A stretch of 64,000 nucleotides of DNA, taken from Agathobacter ruminis (lineage in GTDB: Bacteria > Bacillota > Clostridia > Lachnospirales > Lachnospiraceae). Positions within the stretch are counted from its first letter, which is position 1. Each line of letters begins with the position of its first letter. Positions 44,648 to 54,355 of this stretch are shown here, piece by piece. Below the pieces are notes generated by a model, which was not told where the DNA came from, ran no database searches, and worked only from the letters and a program-made list of their open reading frames with translations. The stretch is from assembly GCF_002735305.1 (NCBI RefSeq), contig NZ_PDYG01000014.1, positions 1 to 64,000 of the forward strand, written 5' to 3'. The position numbers and the translations under genes were made by a program.

Positions 44648-46627
44648 ATGGATAGAAATATGAAGATTGGTATAGTGACATTTAGTAATGCACATAATTA
44701 TGGAGCAGTATTGCAGGCTTGGTCATTGCAGACTTATCTTGAAAAGTTGGGTTACCATGCGGAAATTGTGAATTTGCGTTTGACTGAAATTGATCGTGTT
44801 TATCGTATTGTAGGACGGCCAAGAGATTATGAGACGAGTCGACTCAGTCGAATGACCTATCGCATGAATATGGTAAAAACCAGAATTACCGATTCGGAAA
44901 AATATCATCGATATCATAATTTTGAACATTTTATCAATCATGTCCTTCATACGACAAAAAAGTATAATTCGATTGAAGAGTTAAGAAATGATACTCATTT
45001 GCACTATGATATTTTAATCGCAGGAAGCGATCAGATTTGGAACAGTGGTATTCCAAATAGAATTGATTCAGCATACTTCCTGGATTTTGGTGGAGACAAT
45101 GTAAAACGGATTTCATATGCGGCAAGTATCGGCGCAACACATATTCCGGAGGATGAGTTTGAACTGTTTCGTTATCACTTGAAGAGATTTGACTATATTT
45201 CAGTTCGTGAAGTGAATGCAAAAGAATCTGTAGAACAGTTGACAGAGAAACCGGTTGCATTGGTTGCAGATCCGACATTCCTGCTCGAGCAAAAAGATTT
45301 CGACCAGATTAAAAAGGACTATAAGGCAAAGAAAAAATATATTTATGTGCACAATGTGCATTTAAATATTGAAGATGAAGCGCTTGACAGTGTGGTCGTG
45401 AAACTTGCAGAGATGACAGGGTTACCGATTGTATCAAACCGAATGGATTCTACATATCCCAATGAAATGAAAAAGTTTCTTTCCGGCAAACCGGAGGAAT
45501 TTATCGGTGTAATTGCAAATGCGGAATACGTGGTTACGAATTCATTCCATGCTACTGTTTTTGCGATTACGTATCATCGCAATTTTATTACCGTACCGCA
45601 TTACTCTAATCCGGATCGTATGATTTATCTGTTGGATATTTTGGGGCTCTCTAGTCATTTGATTGACCAAGGCGAGAAGATTCCAACAGATTTAGAGACA
45701 TTGTGCATAGATTATGAAGCAGTTGAGCGGAAAAAGGGCGTGATGAGATCAGAGGCACAGGCTTTTCTTAATGATGCAATAAAGGGCCCTAAGACATGCA
45801 AAGTGGCAACGCGCTCACAAGGCAATGGAAGATATTATGTAAAAGCAAAAGAACAGGCCGTATACCGCGATGACGAACTGCTTGATATCCTTGCTCCTGT
45901 GTTTAAAAAGGCAATTGCAGGTGGTGGTAAATGTGTGCTTCCGATTTTTTCAAGTGTGGAAGCGAGTCATTATGCAATCACCGATGATGTATCTGTCATT
46001 CAACAAGCCATGGTCCCGGAATTCTTTGAAACAGAATTTGATGCACAATTAGTGTCGCAAATCAAAGAACTGCTGGAACAAGATAAACCGGTAGTGTTTG
46101 TGGGCAATGAATACCGCATTGCATTGCTGGGAAAACAGATTAATCTGGATACTCCAAATTTGCTGACGATTGAAATCCCTTCTGCAGTTTTTGCAAAATA
46201 CAGAGTTTTAACTGAAGACATTAATCGCATGCAGGATTTGTATCATGATAAACTGACAGGTGTTGAGTTTACGAATCAATTCAGACATGATGAGAATCAA
46301 TATCTTATTTATCATTTTGCGTCAGGGGTCTCAAATGTTGAAAATATCGAAACAGCACCTCTCATGCAAGAAGCAGTGCGCTGTGTGAACCACTCTAATC
46401 ATGATTACGAAAGATGTGAAGCCAATATGCTGATTGGGCGTGCAACAGACTTTACGATAGCTGGAGAACCTGTTGTTTCGGACGGCTGCATCATTCAGGC
46501 AAATGATCATACAGGCATGCGGTGGTTTGACGAATTGAGAGATTGTTATATAATAGATAAGAGTAAAATGGACTTGCATCATATGGTTGCAAAAGAATTC
46601 CATTTTGATCAAGAAAAAAAGAAATAG
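44648..46627 (+). CDS. Polysaccharide pyruvyltransferase fused to a degenerate FrhB-like domain
   Basis: 659 residues. About 1-370 is a polysaccharide pyruvyltransferase domain (IGIVTFSNAHNYGAVLQAWS, IAGSDQIWN, ISYAASIG, VVTNSFHATVFAI), which adds ketal pyruvate to a sugar. From about 390 to 640 the chain resembles the FrhB-like protein at 41088 by eye: PVVFVGNEYRIALLGKQ matches VVLFTGTGCQVGALHQF, NLLTIEIPSAVF matches NLYTIDIVCHGTPS, and LTGVEF matches VTNVEF. The cysteines are replaced. The usual pyruvyltransferase is about 370 aa. The second half may be a non-catalytic or partner-binding copy. Confidence 0.8.
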   Translation: MDRNMKIGIVTFSNAHNYGAVLQAWSLQTYLEKLGYHAEIVNLRLTEIDRVYRIVGRPRDYETSRLSRMTYRMNMVKTRITDSEKYHRYHNFEHFINHVLHTTKKYNSIEELRNDTHLHYDILIAGSDQIWNSGIPNRIDSAYFLDFGGDNVKRISYAASIGATHIPEDEFELFRYHLKRFDYISVREVNAKESVEQLTEKPVALVADPTFLLEQKDFDQIKKDYKAKKKYIYVHNVHLNIEDEALDSVVVKLAEMTGLPIVSNRMDSTYPNEMKKFLSGKPEEFIGVIANAEYVVTNSFHATVFAITYHRNFITVPHYSNPDRMIYLLDILGLSSHLIDQGEKIPTDLETLCIDYEAVERKKGVMRSEAQAFLNDAIKGPKTCKVATRSQGNGRYYVKAKEQAVYRDDELLDILAPVFKKAIAGGGKCVLPIFSSVEASHYAITDDVSVIQQAMVPEFFETEFDAQLVSQIKELLEQDKPVVFVGNEYRIALLGKQINLDTPNLLTIEIPSAVFAKYRVLTEDINRMQDLYHDKLTGVEFTNQFRHDENQYLIYHFASGVSNVENIETAPLMQEAVRCVNHSNHDYERCEANMLIGRATDFTIAGEPVVSDGCIIQANDHTGMRWFDELRDCYIIDKSKMDLHHMVAKEFHFDQEKKK

Positions 46628-46637
46628 GAGTACAATT

Positions 46638-47033
46638 ATGAAACGAGTCATTACCTACGGTACATTCGATTTATTACATTACGGACATATCAATTTGTTG
46701 AAGCGCGCAAAAGCATTGGGCGATTATCTGGTGGTTGTATTATCTACAGATGAATTCAACTGGAATGAGAAACAGAAGAAATGCTATTTCACCTATGAGC
46801 AGAGAAAAGCTTTGCTGGAATCGATTCGTTATGTCGATTTGGTAATTCCTGAGAATAATTGGGAACAAAAAAAATCAGATGTACATGAATATCACATCGA
46901 TACATTTGTTATGGGCGACGATTGGACCGGAAAATTTGATTTTCTTAAGGATGAGGGTGTCGAGGTAGTATACCTTCCAAGAACACCGGAAATTAGTACT
47001 ACGCAAATAAAAAATGATTTAAACAAAAAATAG
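46638..47033 (+). CDS. tagD: Glycerol-3-phosphate cytidylyltransferase
   Basis: 131-residue cytoplasmic enzyme that makes CDP-glycerol from glycerol-3-phosphate and CTP, the donor for the TagB/TagF-like enzymes upstream. The nucleotidyltransferase motif YGTFDLLHYGH carries the HxGH pair (His14 and His17), and RTPEISTTQIK near 116 is the second signature. Length is as in Bacillus TagD. ATG 46638 has AGGAGTACAATT before it; the upstream in-frame ATG at 46587 lies within the previous gene. A terminator follows. Confidence 0.96.
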   Translation: MKRVITYGTFDLLHYGHINLLKRAKALGDYLVVVLSTDEFNWNEKQKKCYFTYEQRKALLESIRYVDLVIPENNWEQKKSDVHEYHIDTFVMGDDWTGKFDFLKDEGVEVVYLPRTPEISTTQIKNDLNKK

Positions 47034-47065
47034 TACTTCCGTACTAACAAAAAAGGTGTTATAAT

Positions 47066-47100
47066 AGGCTCAGACTCATCGGGTTTGAGCCTGTTTTTTT
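47066..47100 (+). terminator. Terminator after tagD
   Basis: A 10-bp stem (AGGCTCAGAC, 47066-47075, with GTTTGAGCCT, 47083-47092) and a T7 run (47094-47100). A TATAAT-like hexamer (47060-47065) adjoins it but lacks a -35 box. It separates the tag genes from the beta-helix gene. Confidence 0.85.
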
Positions 47101-47121
47101 ATTTGAAAAGGAGACTGATTT

Positions 47122-49773
47122 ATGAAAAAGTGGAAAGGCATTTTGTTGGCAATTGTAATGTTTGTGTTTAGCGTGGCAATTTTCCCGGGACAGGTTACAC
47201 AAGCAAATACTACGACTGTGACCGTAAATATTTCAGCGGGAACAACCGCTAGAGATATTAATGCAGCGCTTGAAACAGAACATGAAGGTAAGACATTGAT
47301 TGTCAATTTTGCCAGGGGGACATACAGCCTGAATGCGACTTTGTATGTTTATTCGAATACGACAATCAATGCGACCGGAGCAAAATTTATAAAAGAAAAT
47401 ACGAGAGCGGATGGCAGAAGTTACGGTGCACTTATGGAGGCTTATTTAGAGCCAACCATGGGTAGATATAACGGTAGTCATGATATTAAAATTAACGGTG
47501 GTACATGGGATAGTACACCGGTTGTAAATTTGAAAGAAGGTACTGAGACTTTTCGTTTCATTCATTGCAAGAATATCGAAATCTCGAATGCAACATTCAG
47601 CAATGTACCGGAGGGAAGCCATTTGGTAGTATTGGCCGGTGTTCAGAATGCAACTGTCGATAACTGCCATTTTTATGGTTATAAAAACTGGACAACTACA
47701 AAAGCTCATAAAGAAGCATTACAACTTGATGTGACACATAGTATTAAAGAGGTTCCAACCAATCAGGTGAGTGCATCGGATTCGACAGTTTGGGATGATA
47801 CTGCCTGTGATCAGATTACAATCAAGAATTGTGAGTTTAACAGTTTTTCACGCGGAGTTGGTAGCCATACTGCTGTAGCAGGAGTGTTTCATACAAATGT
47901 TAACATCATTAACAATTATTTTTATAAACTATCTGATGCGGCTTTGAAGTTATTCAACTATAAAGATACCACGGTTTCAGGAAATAAAATCGGATATGAT
48001 AAAGATGGTGCTGCCGGAAATGTAAAAGCAGCAGTACTTGTATATACATGGTTAGACGATTCTGAATTCAAAGATTACTATTTTGCATCTAAAACAGCAG
48101 TTGTCCTTCCATCCAATTATAATATCAGGATTGTAAACAATGTAATCAAAAATGTGAATGATACTTCCGGAACATGGGGAGATGGAATTCGCGTAATTGG
48201 AGCAAAGGATCGTCAGCTTGCGGGAGTAACCATTAGCGGGAATACAATTTCAGCAACCAGTCGATATGGTGTTTATGCGTCTTATGCGAATGGTATTAAA
48301 ATCAATGGAAATAACAAAATAAGTGCGACAAAGAAAGACGCGATATTAATTGGTGGATGTCAGAATGCTATTGTAGAGGGCAATACCATTACAAGTCCAA
48401 TTGGATGTGGAATTAAATTTTCGTGGGGATTAGATGAAAAAACATCCAGTGCAGGTTCAAAAGCAATTAATAATGTTATTAAGACCACAAAGGGAACGGC
48501 TAATGATGCTGCTGTATATGTCTATAAGTCTCCGAATTGTCTTGTTTCAGGCAATTCTATTACGTCGCCAAATGGAGATGGAGTAAAGGTGACTACAGAC
48601 TGTACGGGTACAACAGTTGAAAAGAACACAATTACGTCTCCTACAGTAAACGGAGTGACTGCTTATTCTTCAAAAAAGGTAAGGATTACAGATAATATTA
48701 TTAATACACCAAAAAAAGATGGTGTTAATGTGAACACCAAATCTACAATGGCTATCATATCAGGAAATAAAATCACAAAACCTGGACGCGCCGGTGTATG
48801 GATGTCAGTTCAGTCGAGTGGACAGATTTTGAAGAATACAATTAAGTATTATGCATATAAAGAGTCAACAAGTGGAATATTGGTTTATGAATCAAGTGGT
48901 ACTGCAAAGACACCGGTGATTGTAGATGCAAATACAATTGAAGGACGCAAAAAATATACTGGAAGACATGGAATCTTTGTGAATGGATCCAAGTATGTTA
49001 CATGTTCGAATAACAAGATTGTTAATGCAGATGGTGAAGGAATTACCTATTACAAAAATGCAACTTATGGAATTCTTTCAAAGAATAAGATAACAACACC
49101 AACCGGTGGAGGAATCAATGTTACAACATCATGTGGGTCAACTAAAGTTCTTAGCAATACCATTTCAGGTGCAAAGAATACTGCGATTACAGTATATGCA
49201 TCAAAGAGTTGTACAATTTCAAAAAATATAGTTAGTTCCAAGAAGGATGGAATTAATGTAAACGGCGGAAGTAATGCTGCAAAAATAGTATCAAATACAA
49301 TTAATTCTGCCGGTGGCAGTGGTATTTCATATACCTCAAGTAAAAGTGGAACTGTTAAATCAAATGTGATTAAGAAATATGCGGTAAGTAGTAAGGAAGC
49401 ATTTGGAATTATTGTATATAATTGTGGCGGTACAAAAGCGTCAAATTCAGCAAAGATTCTTTCCAATACAGTTACCGGAACCGGAAAGGGAAATTTGAAG
49501 AAAGGAATCTTTGTATCAAGCACCAATTTTGTAACACTTACTTCCAACAAAGTGGTAAAACCGGGAGCTGAAGGAATTACTGTTTATCTGTGTAAAGGTG
49601 CTACCATCAATAAGAATACGGTTACCACAACTAAGACACATGTTGGAATTTGGTTAAGTCAATCGGAAAAGGGTAAATTAGTATCGAATACAATAAAGGG
49701 TGCAAATAAGAAGAATGCTATTTTAATTACAGGCACAAACAAGTATACTAATAAGGGGAATAAGATTAAATAG
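47122..49773 (+). CDS. Secreted right-handed parallel beta-helix repeat protein
   Basis: 883 residues. The signal peptide (about 1-28, hydrophobic core GILLAIVMFVFSVAIF, cleavage near VTQA) is followed by a pectate-lyase-like N-terminal cap (ISAGTTARDINAAL) and many rungs of the NNxI-type repeats (e.g. ISGNTISATSRYGVYAS, VSGNSITSPNGDGVKV). Residues 474-650 and 651-827 are a tandem duplication, each with one Cys at offset 21. No sorting signal or LPXTG is present. Such folds occur in glycan lyases, epimerases and surface adhesins; no catalytic residues can be picked out. It lies between tagD and gpsA, possibly acting on the wall polymer. Confidence 0.85.
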   Translation: MKKWKGILLAIVMFVFSVAIFPGQVTQANTTTVTVNISAGTTARDINAALETEHEGKTLIVNFARGTYSLNATLYVYSNTTINATGAKFIKENTRADGRSYGALMEAYLEPTMGRYNGSHDIKINGGTWDSTPVVNLKEGTETFRFIHCKNIEISNATFSNVPEGSHLVVLAGVQNATVDNCHFYGYKNWTTTKAHKEALQLDVTHSIKEVPTNQVSASDSTVWDDTACDQITIKNCEFNSFSRGVGSHTAVAGVFHTNVNIINNYFYKLSDAALKLFNYKDTTVSGNKIGYDKDGAAGNVKAAVLVYTWLDDSEFKDYYFASKTAVVLPSNYNIRIVNNVIKNVNDTSGTWGDGIRVIGAKDRQLAGVTISGNTISATSRYGVYASYANGIKINGNNKISATKKDAILIGGCQNAIVEGNTITSPIGCGIKFSWGLDEKTSSAGSKAINNVIKTTKGTANDAAVYVYKSPNCLVSGNSITSPNGDGVKVTTDCTGTTVEKNTITSPTVNGVTAYSSKKVRITDNIINTPKKDGVNVNTKSTMAIISGNKITKPGRAGVWMSVQSSGQILKNTIKYYAYKESTSGILVYESSGTAKTPVIVDANTIEGRKKYTGRHGIFVNGSKYVTCSNNKIVNADGEGITYYKNATYGILSKNKITTPTGGGINVTTSCGSTKVLSNTISGAKNTAITVYASKSCTISKNIVSSKKDGINVNGGSNAAKIVSNTINSAGGSGISYTSSKSGTVKSNVIKKYAVSSKEAFGIIVYNCGGTKASNSAKILSNTVTGTGKGNLKKGIFVSSTNFVTLTSNKVVKPGAEGITVYLCKGATINKNTVTTTKTHVGIWLSQSEKGKLVSNTIKGANKKNAILITGTNKYTNKGNKIK
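48541..49602 (+). repeat. Tandem duplication inside the beta-helix gene
   Basis: Two units of 177 codons each (48541-49071 and 49072-49602) encode matching series of rungs. Aligned pairs include NGDGVKVTTDC with TGGGINVTTSC, KKDGVNVN with KKDGINVN, HGIFVNGSKYVT with KGIFVSSTNFVT and GEGITYY with AEGITVY. The periods coincide throughout, so a segmental duplication is more likely than convergent rungs. Confidence 0.75.
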
Positions 49774-49791
49774 TATACGAGGTGCAAAAAA

Positions 49792-50796
49792 ATGAGTAAA
49801 GTTGGTATTATCGGAGCAGGAACATGGGGCATTGCACTTGCCAGAGTATTGGCAAATGCAAAAAATGAAGTGACAGTATGGTCAGCAATCACTTCGGAAA
49901 TTGATGAGTTGGCTTCAACCAATTGTCATCCAAAACTGCCGGGGGTCATTCTTCCGGATAATATCTGTTATACAAAAGAAATAGAATATGTTTGTCGAGA
50001 AAAAGATTTCCTGATTATGGCGGTGCCATCTGTGTTTGTACGGAGCACAGTGGCACTGGCTGCACCATATATAGATGAAAATCAGATAGTGGTGGATGTG
50101 GCAAAGGGAATGGAGCCTGAAACACTTTATACTATGTCGGAAGTGATTCTCGATGAACTAAAAACTGTATGCCCGGAAAAGCACATTCATATTGTGGCTT
50201 TTTCCGGGCCTACGCATGCTGAAGAAGTATCGCGTGATATGCCAACAACAATTGTTGCTGCCTGTCGGGATATGTCAATTGCAGAACGTGTGCAGGAATT
50301 GTTTGAGGATACTTGCATGCGCGTATATACGAATTATGATATAAAAGGCGTAGAAATCTGTGGGGCATTGAAGAATGTGATTGCATTGGCAACCGGTGTA
50401 GCTACAGGACTTGGATTGGGCGACAATACCAAAGCAGCATTGATTACAAGAGGATTGAATGAAATCTCTAGACTGGGTATTTCCATGGGGTGCAATTTGA
50501 CGACATTTGTCGGATTGGCCGGAATGGGAGATTTGATCGTGACTGCGACCAGTGAGCATAGTCGTAACAATCGTGCAGGACAGTTAATTGGGCAAGGTTA
50601 TTCTGCGGGTGAAGCAATCAAAAAAGTTGGGATGGTGGTAGAAGGTATCAATGCACTTCCGGCCGCATTGCAGCTTGCACAGAAGCACCAGATTGATATG
50701 CCAATTGTAAAAGCGATTGACGCAATTGTGAATAATGGGAAAAAGCCTGACGAAGCAGTGCGTGAATTAATGGCAAGAAAGCAGAGGTCTGAATAA
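49792..50796 (+). CDS. gpsA: Glycerol-3-phosphate dehydrogenase [NAD(P)+]
   Basis: 334-residue cytoplasmic enzyme that reduces dihydroxyacetone phosphate to sn-glycerol-3-phosphate. The NAD(P)-binding motif IIGAGTWGIALA is at 6-17, followed by the family segments VVDVAKGME, FSGPTHAEEVSR, and KNVIALATGVATGLGLGDNTKAA with the substrate-binding lysine. AGGTGCAAAAAA precedes the ATG. Inside a tag block it most likely supplies substrate for TagD; whether another gpsA exists in the genome cannot be told. licD follows 2 bp later. Confidence 0.95.
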   Translation: MSKVGIIGAGTWGIALARVLANAKNEVTVWSAITSEIDELASTNCHPKLPGVILPDNICYTKEIEYVCREKDFLIMAVPSVFVRSTVALAAPYIDENQIVVDVAKGMEPETLYTMSEVILDELKTVCPEKHIHIVAFSGPTHAEEVSRDMPTTIVAACRDMSIAERVQELFEDTCMRVYTNYDIKGVEICGALKNVIALATGVATGLGLGDNTKAALITRGLNEISRLGISMGCNLTTFVGLAGMGDLIVTATSEHSRNNRAGQLIGQGYSAGEAIKKVGMVVEGINALPAALQLAQKHQIDMPIVKAIDAIVNNGKKPDEAVRELMARKQRSE

Positions 50797-50798
50797 AA

Positions 50799-51644
50799 AT
50801 GGATAATCATCATTTATCACCGGTTCAGGAGATGATTCTCGATGTATTTGCTCCGATTTATAAATATTTAGAATCAAATCATATGGAATATTATATGCTT
50901 GGAGGAACCCTGCTCGGTGCTATACGCCACCAGGGGTTTATTCCGTGGGATGATGATATCGACATCGGGATCCCGCGTGTACAATATGAACAGTTTCTTC
51001 GAGAAATAGAAGCAAATCTTCCGGAACATTTTAAATTATATACCTATCAGTCTAATTTTGATGTGCATCATTATTATTTTGCGCGTGTCGTTGATACGCG
51101 ATATAGTTTAAAGCGCACCGGAAGCCTTGTAGAGAGGGATGAGAATGTATGGGTGGATATCTTTCCTTTGGATGGTATGCCTAAGGGCAGAATTAGGCGG
51201 GGTGTGCATAAGATTCGTTTAATGAAAGCCAGATTCTTATACCATTGTGCTTGTTTTGACAAAGTAAATTTAAAGAGACCAAATCGTCCGCTGTCCGAAA
51301 GAGTTGCAATCAAACTTATCAGTGTTACCGGATTTGGACAAAAAAGTGATGCCTCAAAATGTTTAGATAGAATTGACAGTTTGCTACGCAAATACCCGTA
51401 TGAATCAAGCAATTATGTCGTGAATTTTATGGGACAATATAAATTTAAAGAGATGTTCCCAAAGAACTGGTATGGTGCAGGAAAGTTGTACCCATTTGAA
51501 AAGTATCAGTTGTCTGGTCCGGTGGAATATGACCGCATTCTGACACAAATGTATGGTGACTATATGACCCCCCCAAAGGATTGTGATAAGAATGCACATG
51601 CAGCTGTTTTGAATGAGGAGAAAGATGGAAAAGAAGCAGATTAA
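50799..51644 (+). CDS. licD: LicD-family phosphotransferase
   Basis: 281-residue protein of the LicD family, which transfers phosphocholine or other phosphate-linked substituents from CDP precursors to glycans. The family core is clear: YMLGGTLLGAIRHQGFIPWD then DDIDIG (about 31-56), and ENVWVDIFPLDGMP near 116. No choline kinase or CDP-choline synthesis gene is in the window, so the donor may be CDP-glycerol instead. It is coupled to gpsA (2 bp) and overlaps the next gene by 20 bp. Confidence 0.9.
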   Translation: MDNHHLSPVQEMILDVFAPIYKYLESNHMEYYMLGGTLLGAIRHQGFIPWDDDIDIGIPRVQYEQFLREIEANLPEHFKLYTYQSNFDVHHYYFARVVDTRYSLKRTGSLVERDENVWVDIFPLDGMPKGRIRRGVHKIRLMKARFLYHCACFDKVNLKRPNRPLSERVAIKLISVTGFGQKSDASKCLDRIDSLLRKYPYESSNYVVNFMGQYKFKEMFPKNWYGAGKLYPFEKYQLSGPVEYDRILTQMYGDYMTPPKDCDKNAHAAVLNEEKDGKEAD

Positions 51645-54336
51645 TGCAATTAAGGGAATTGCGATTTTGGGTATCATTTTTTATTCATTATTTAGACACC
51701 AAGCAGGTTCAAATATTCCGAATCTGTCAGGTGTCTTTTTCTCGTATGATAAGATAGCAAGAATTGCAAAACTGGGACATGTATGCATTACGGTATTGTT
51801 TTTCTGCCTAGGTTATGAGCTTTATTGGAAACATAGTCGATTACAGACAGTACAACAACATTTGAAGATGGTCGTTCAAAACTATATTGAATTGTTAAAA
51901 ATGACTAGCTTCGTATGCATTGTTACAGTTGCTGTTTGCTGTGTACTACACATGGATACAAAGATATATTCTGCCTGGGGGGAGACCTCTTTGGAATATA
52001 TGGGAGGCATGCTTTTCAATATATTAGGAATTGCTTTTATTTTTCATATCAAATGGCTCGTAAGTGCCTGGTGGTTTTTTGGCGTTGCTTTCATCATGAT
52101 ATTATGTGCTCCGTTTGTCTGTTATATTGTCAGACGAAAAGGATTTGCTTTTGCTACGATTTTTGCTACTATAGCTTGTCCAATTGTGTTGCATATAGAA
52201 ATGGGACAAGAAACTTTTTGGAAATACCTGCCAATCTTTGTTTGCGCAATGTTTATTGCAGAACAACAGTGGAATTTTCATTTGGGACATAAATGTCCTA
52301 TAGCAGCAGTTGCACTAATGCTGGAAGTATTAATTGTAGCAAAGACAGATATACCTTATTTTATTTTCGAGACAGCTTTTTCAATCACTTTCATAGCCTT
52401 ACTATGCCCGATTTTGAAAGTCAAGTTAATGGAAAAGGTTGGGAATTTGCTGGGGCAGTATGCGATTGAAGCATGGATGCTTAGTATCCCAATTTGTTAT
52501 TGGTGGTTGAAAAAATTATGGGGACATCTTATTGTAATAGAAATTATTTTTGTGATAATAATTGCCATTGCTTATGCGATTGCATATGGAACTCATTATA
52601 GTTTTAGATTTATCAGGCAGTTGGATAAGAAAAAGGCAGCTAGTGCAATATGGATTGAATTGGGAATTGCATTTGGACTGACGAGTTTAATATATGTAAT
52701 TTGTTTCCTGACATCAGAACCCGCTTTTTTAACCTTGGATGATCAAACAATTCAATCATGTTTGTCCGGTCAGAGCACAGGCACTATTTTTCCGGTGCAA
52801 CAATATATTAATATGCTGATTTCGTACCCGATTAGCTTTATGTATCGATTAATCCCAACGATACAATGGTGGTATTTTTATAGCTTATTCTTACTATTTA
52901 TCGGCACATGGATGATACATTTTGGCTTGATCCATATTGGCAATCGTAATCGAGTACCTTATGGCAGAATTGCAATTATCTTAGCTTTAATAGATGTGGT
53001 GTTTTTGTTCTATTTCGTGCAGAATGTTGCTTTTACGATTGTACCTGTTGTGGTGGGGGCAGGACTTTTATTTGTATTATATTTTTCGGCAATTACAGTA
53101 TCCCATGTCAAGAGAATCATAGGATATCTTTTTTTTGTGATAGGAAGCATTTTATTATTTTGCCATAGGCAGCAATCTGGGATATGTGTATTCGCGTATG
53201 ATATGCTATTAATTGTCTTCTTAATTACGCAATGTGGAAAGGCAGAACGATTAAAAAAAGTTATATCATTGGGTAGTGTAATGATATGTGTTTTGATTAG
53301 CTGCGGTGTGGCAAAAGAATTAAATCGCACCGTTCAAGAGCATATCAACGGAAAAGAATATCTAGCCTTTAGTACTGCACGTGTAGCATTTACAGATTAT
53401 GTACATGATACATACATTGAAAACCCGGAAGTATATAAGCAGGTAGGCTGGGACGAAAATATTTATTATTTGGCGGAACACTGGTGTTTCCTTCCGGATG
53501 AGGTCAACACGAGTTCGATGACTTTTATTACACAAAATAGCCAAAAGACAGGGGTTGAAAAGAGCAATGAAAAAATAGGAACCATTATTGCACAGCCAAG
53601 ATTTTGGAGTGGAATTATATTGTGGGGACTTAGTGCTATTTTGGTCACCGGTATTATTTTGCTACAGAAAAAAAGAATGGGTATATTCGTCGGCTTATGT
53701 AATCTGTTCGGTAGTATTGCCCTAGTAGGTTATCAATATGCAATCGGAAGACTTCGATTTCGAGCGCTCATTATCGTTATTTTTATTTCGATGGTGTTAA
53801 ATATTGTATTCTATTTGAATTACTATCAAAAAGATTTGATAAATCGTAGGATTGCACAAACAATAGGAATGCTCCTTGTGGCAATAGTTATGACTTTTTC
53901 ACTCTTGGTTGATTTTTCGACGTCGTATCAAAACCGATTGAAACGGAAAAAAGCATCCGATCAATTAGTATATGAATATTTAGAGAATCATCAGGATAAT
54001 ATCTATATCAGAAATGGAGTCATGAATTATTTAGATCCGTTGGCAACCAACAGCCTAAAAAATATGATGGGAATGGGGGGCGCGACATACAATTCTGCGC
54101 TTCATAGAAAAAAACTGGCAAGCCTTGGGATAGAACATTTAGATGGACATATTTTCGAAAGAAATAATGTTTATTTTATATGTGAAAGTAATTTTGAAAA
54201 TTTAGATCAGAGAGATTCTGATGATAAGCTTTTTATCACGTTGCTTCATTGGCTAGAGGATGAGTATAATCTTCAAGGGGTTGAGTTAGTAGATCGAATT
54301 GGGGAAAAAATATATGTGTATAAATTCTTTTATTGA
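51625..54336 (+). CDS. Large membrane protein: acyltransferase-3 fused to a GT-C-like module
   Basis: 903 residues with about 20 helices. Residues 1-330 look like an acyltransferase-3 domain (NAIKGIAILGIIFYSLFRH, ten helices, HIKWLVSAWWFFGVAFIMIL). From about 340 a second module starts with a helix and the external segment LDDQTIQSCLSGQSTGTIFP, a pattern seen in Firmicute GT-C-like glycan proteins (DD...SG..TG.P), then ten further helices and a soluble C-terminal domain of about 130 residues. ATG 51625 has GAGGAGAAAG upstream. It may acylate and glycosylate the same polymer outside the membrane; inferred. Confidence 0.7.
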   Translation: MEKKQINAIKGIAILGIIFYSLFRHQAGSNIPNLSGVFFSYDKIARIAKLGHVCITVLFFCLGYELYWKHSRLQTVQQHLKMVVQNYIELLKMTSFVCIVTVAVCCVLHMDTKIYSAWGETSLEYMGGMLFNILGIAFIFHIKWLVSAWWFFGVAFIMILCAPFVCYIVRRKGFAFATIFATIACPIVLHIEMGQETFWKYLPIFVCAMFIAEQQWNFHLGHKCPIAAVALMLEVLIVAKTDIPYFIFETAFSITFIALLCPILKVKLMEKVGNLLGQYAIEAWMLSIPICYWWLKKLWGHLIVIEIIFVIIIAIAYAIAYGTHYSFRFIRQLDKKKAASAIWIELGIAFGLTSLIYVICFLTSEPAFLTLDDQTIQSCLSGQSTGTIFPVQQYINMLISYPISFMYRLIPTIQWWYFYSLFLLFIGTWMIHFGLIHIGNRNRVPYGRIAIILALIDVVFLFYFVQNVAFTIVPVVVGAGLLFVLYFSAITVSHVKRIIGYLFFVIGSILLFCHRQQSGICVFAYDMLLIVFLITQCGKAERLKKVISLGSVMICVLISCGVAKELNRTVQEHINGKEYLAFSTARVAFTDYVHDTYIENPEVYKQVGWDENIYYLAEHWCFLPDEVNTSSMTFITQNSQKTGVEKSNEKIGTIIAQPRFWSGIILWGLSAILVTGIILLQKKRMGIFVGLCNLFGSIALVGYQYAIGRLRFRALIIVIFISMVLNIVFYLNYYQKDLINRRIAQTIGMLLVAIVMTFSLLVDFSTSYQNRLKRKKASDQLVYEYLENHQDNIYIRNGVMNYLDPLATNSLKNMMGMGGATYNSALHRKKLASLGIEHLDGHIFERNNVYFICESNFENLDQRDSDDKLFITLLHWLEDEYNLQGVELVDRIGEKIYVYKFFY

Positions 54337-54355
54337 TTGTAATGGAGATTCTTCT

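Noticed and set aside
46587-46637. Upstream extension of TagD
   Set aside because: This in-frame ATG lies in the preceding gene; the AGGAG site and family length both support ATG 46638.
47122-49773. Phage tailspike
   Set aside because: There are no phage structural genes around it, and it has a Sec signal peptide.
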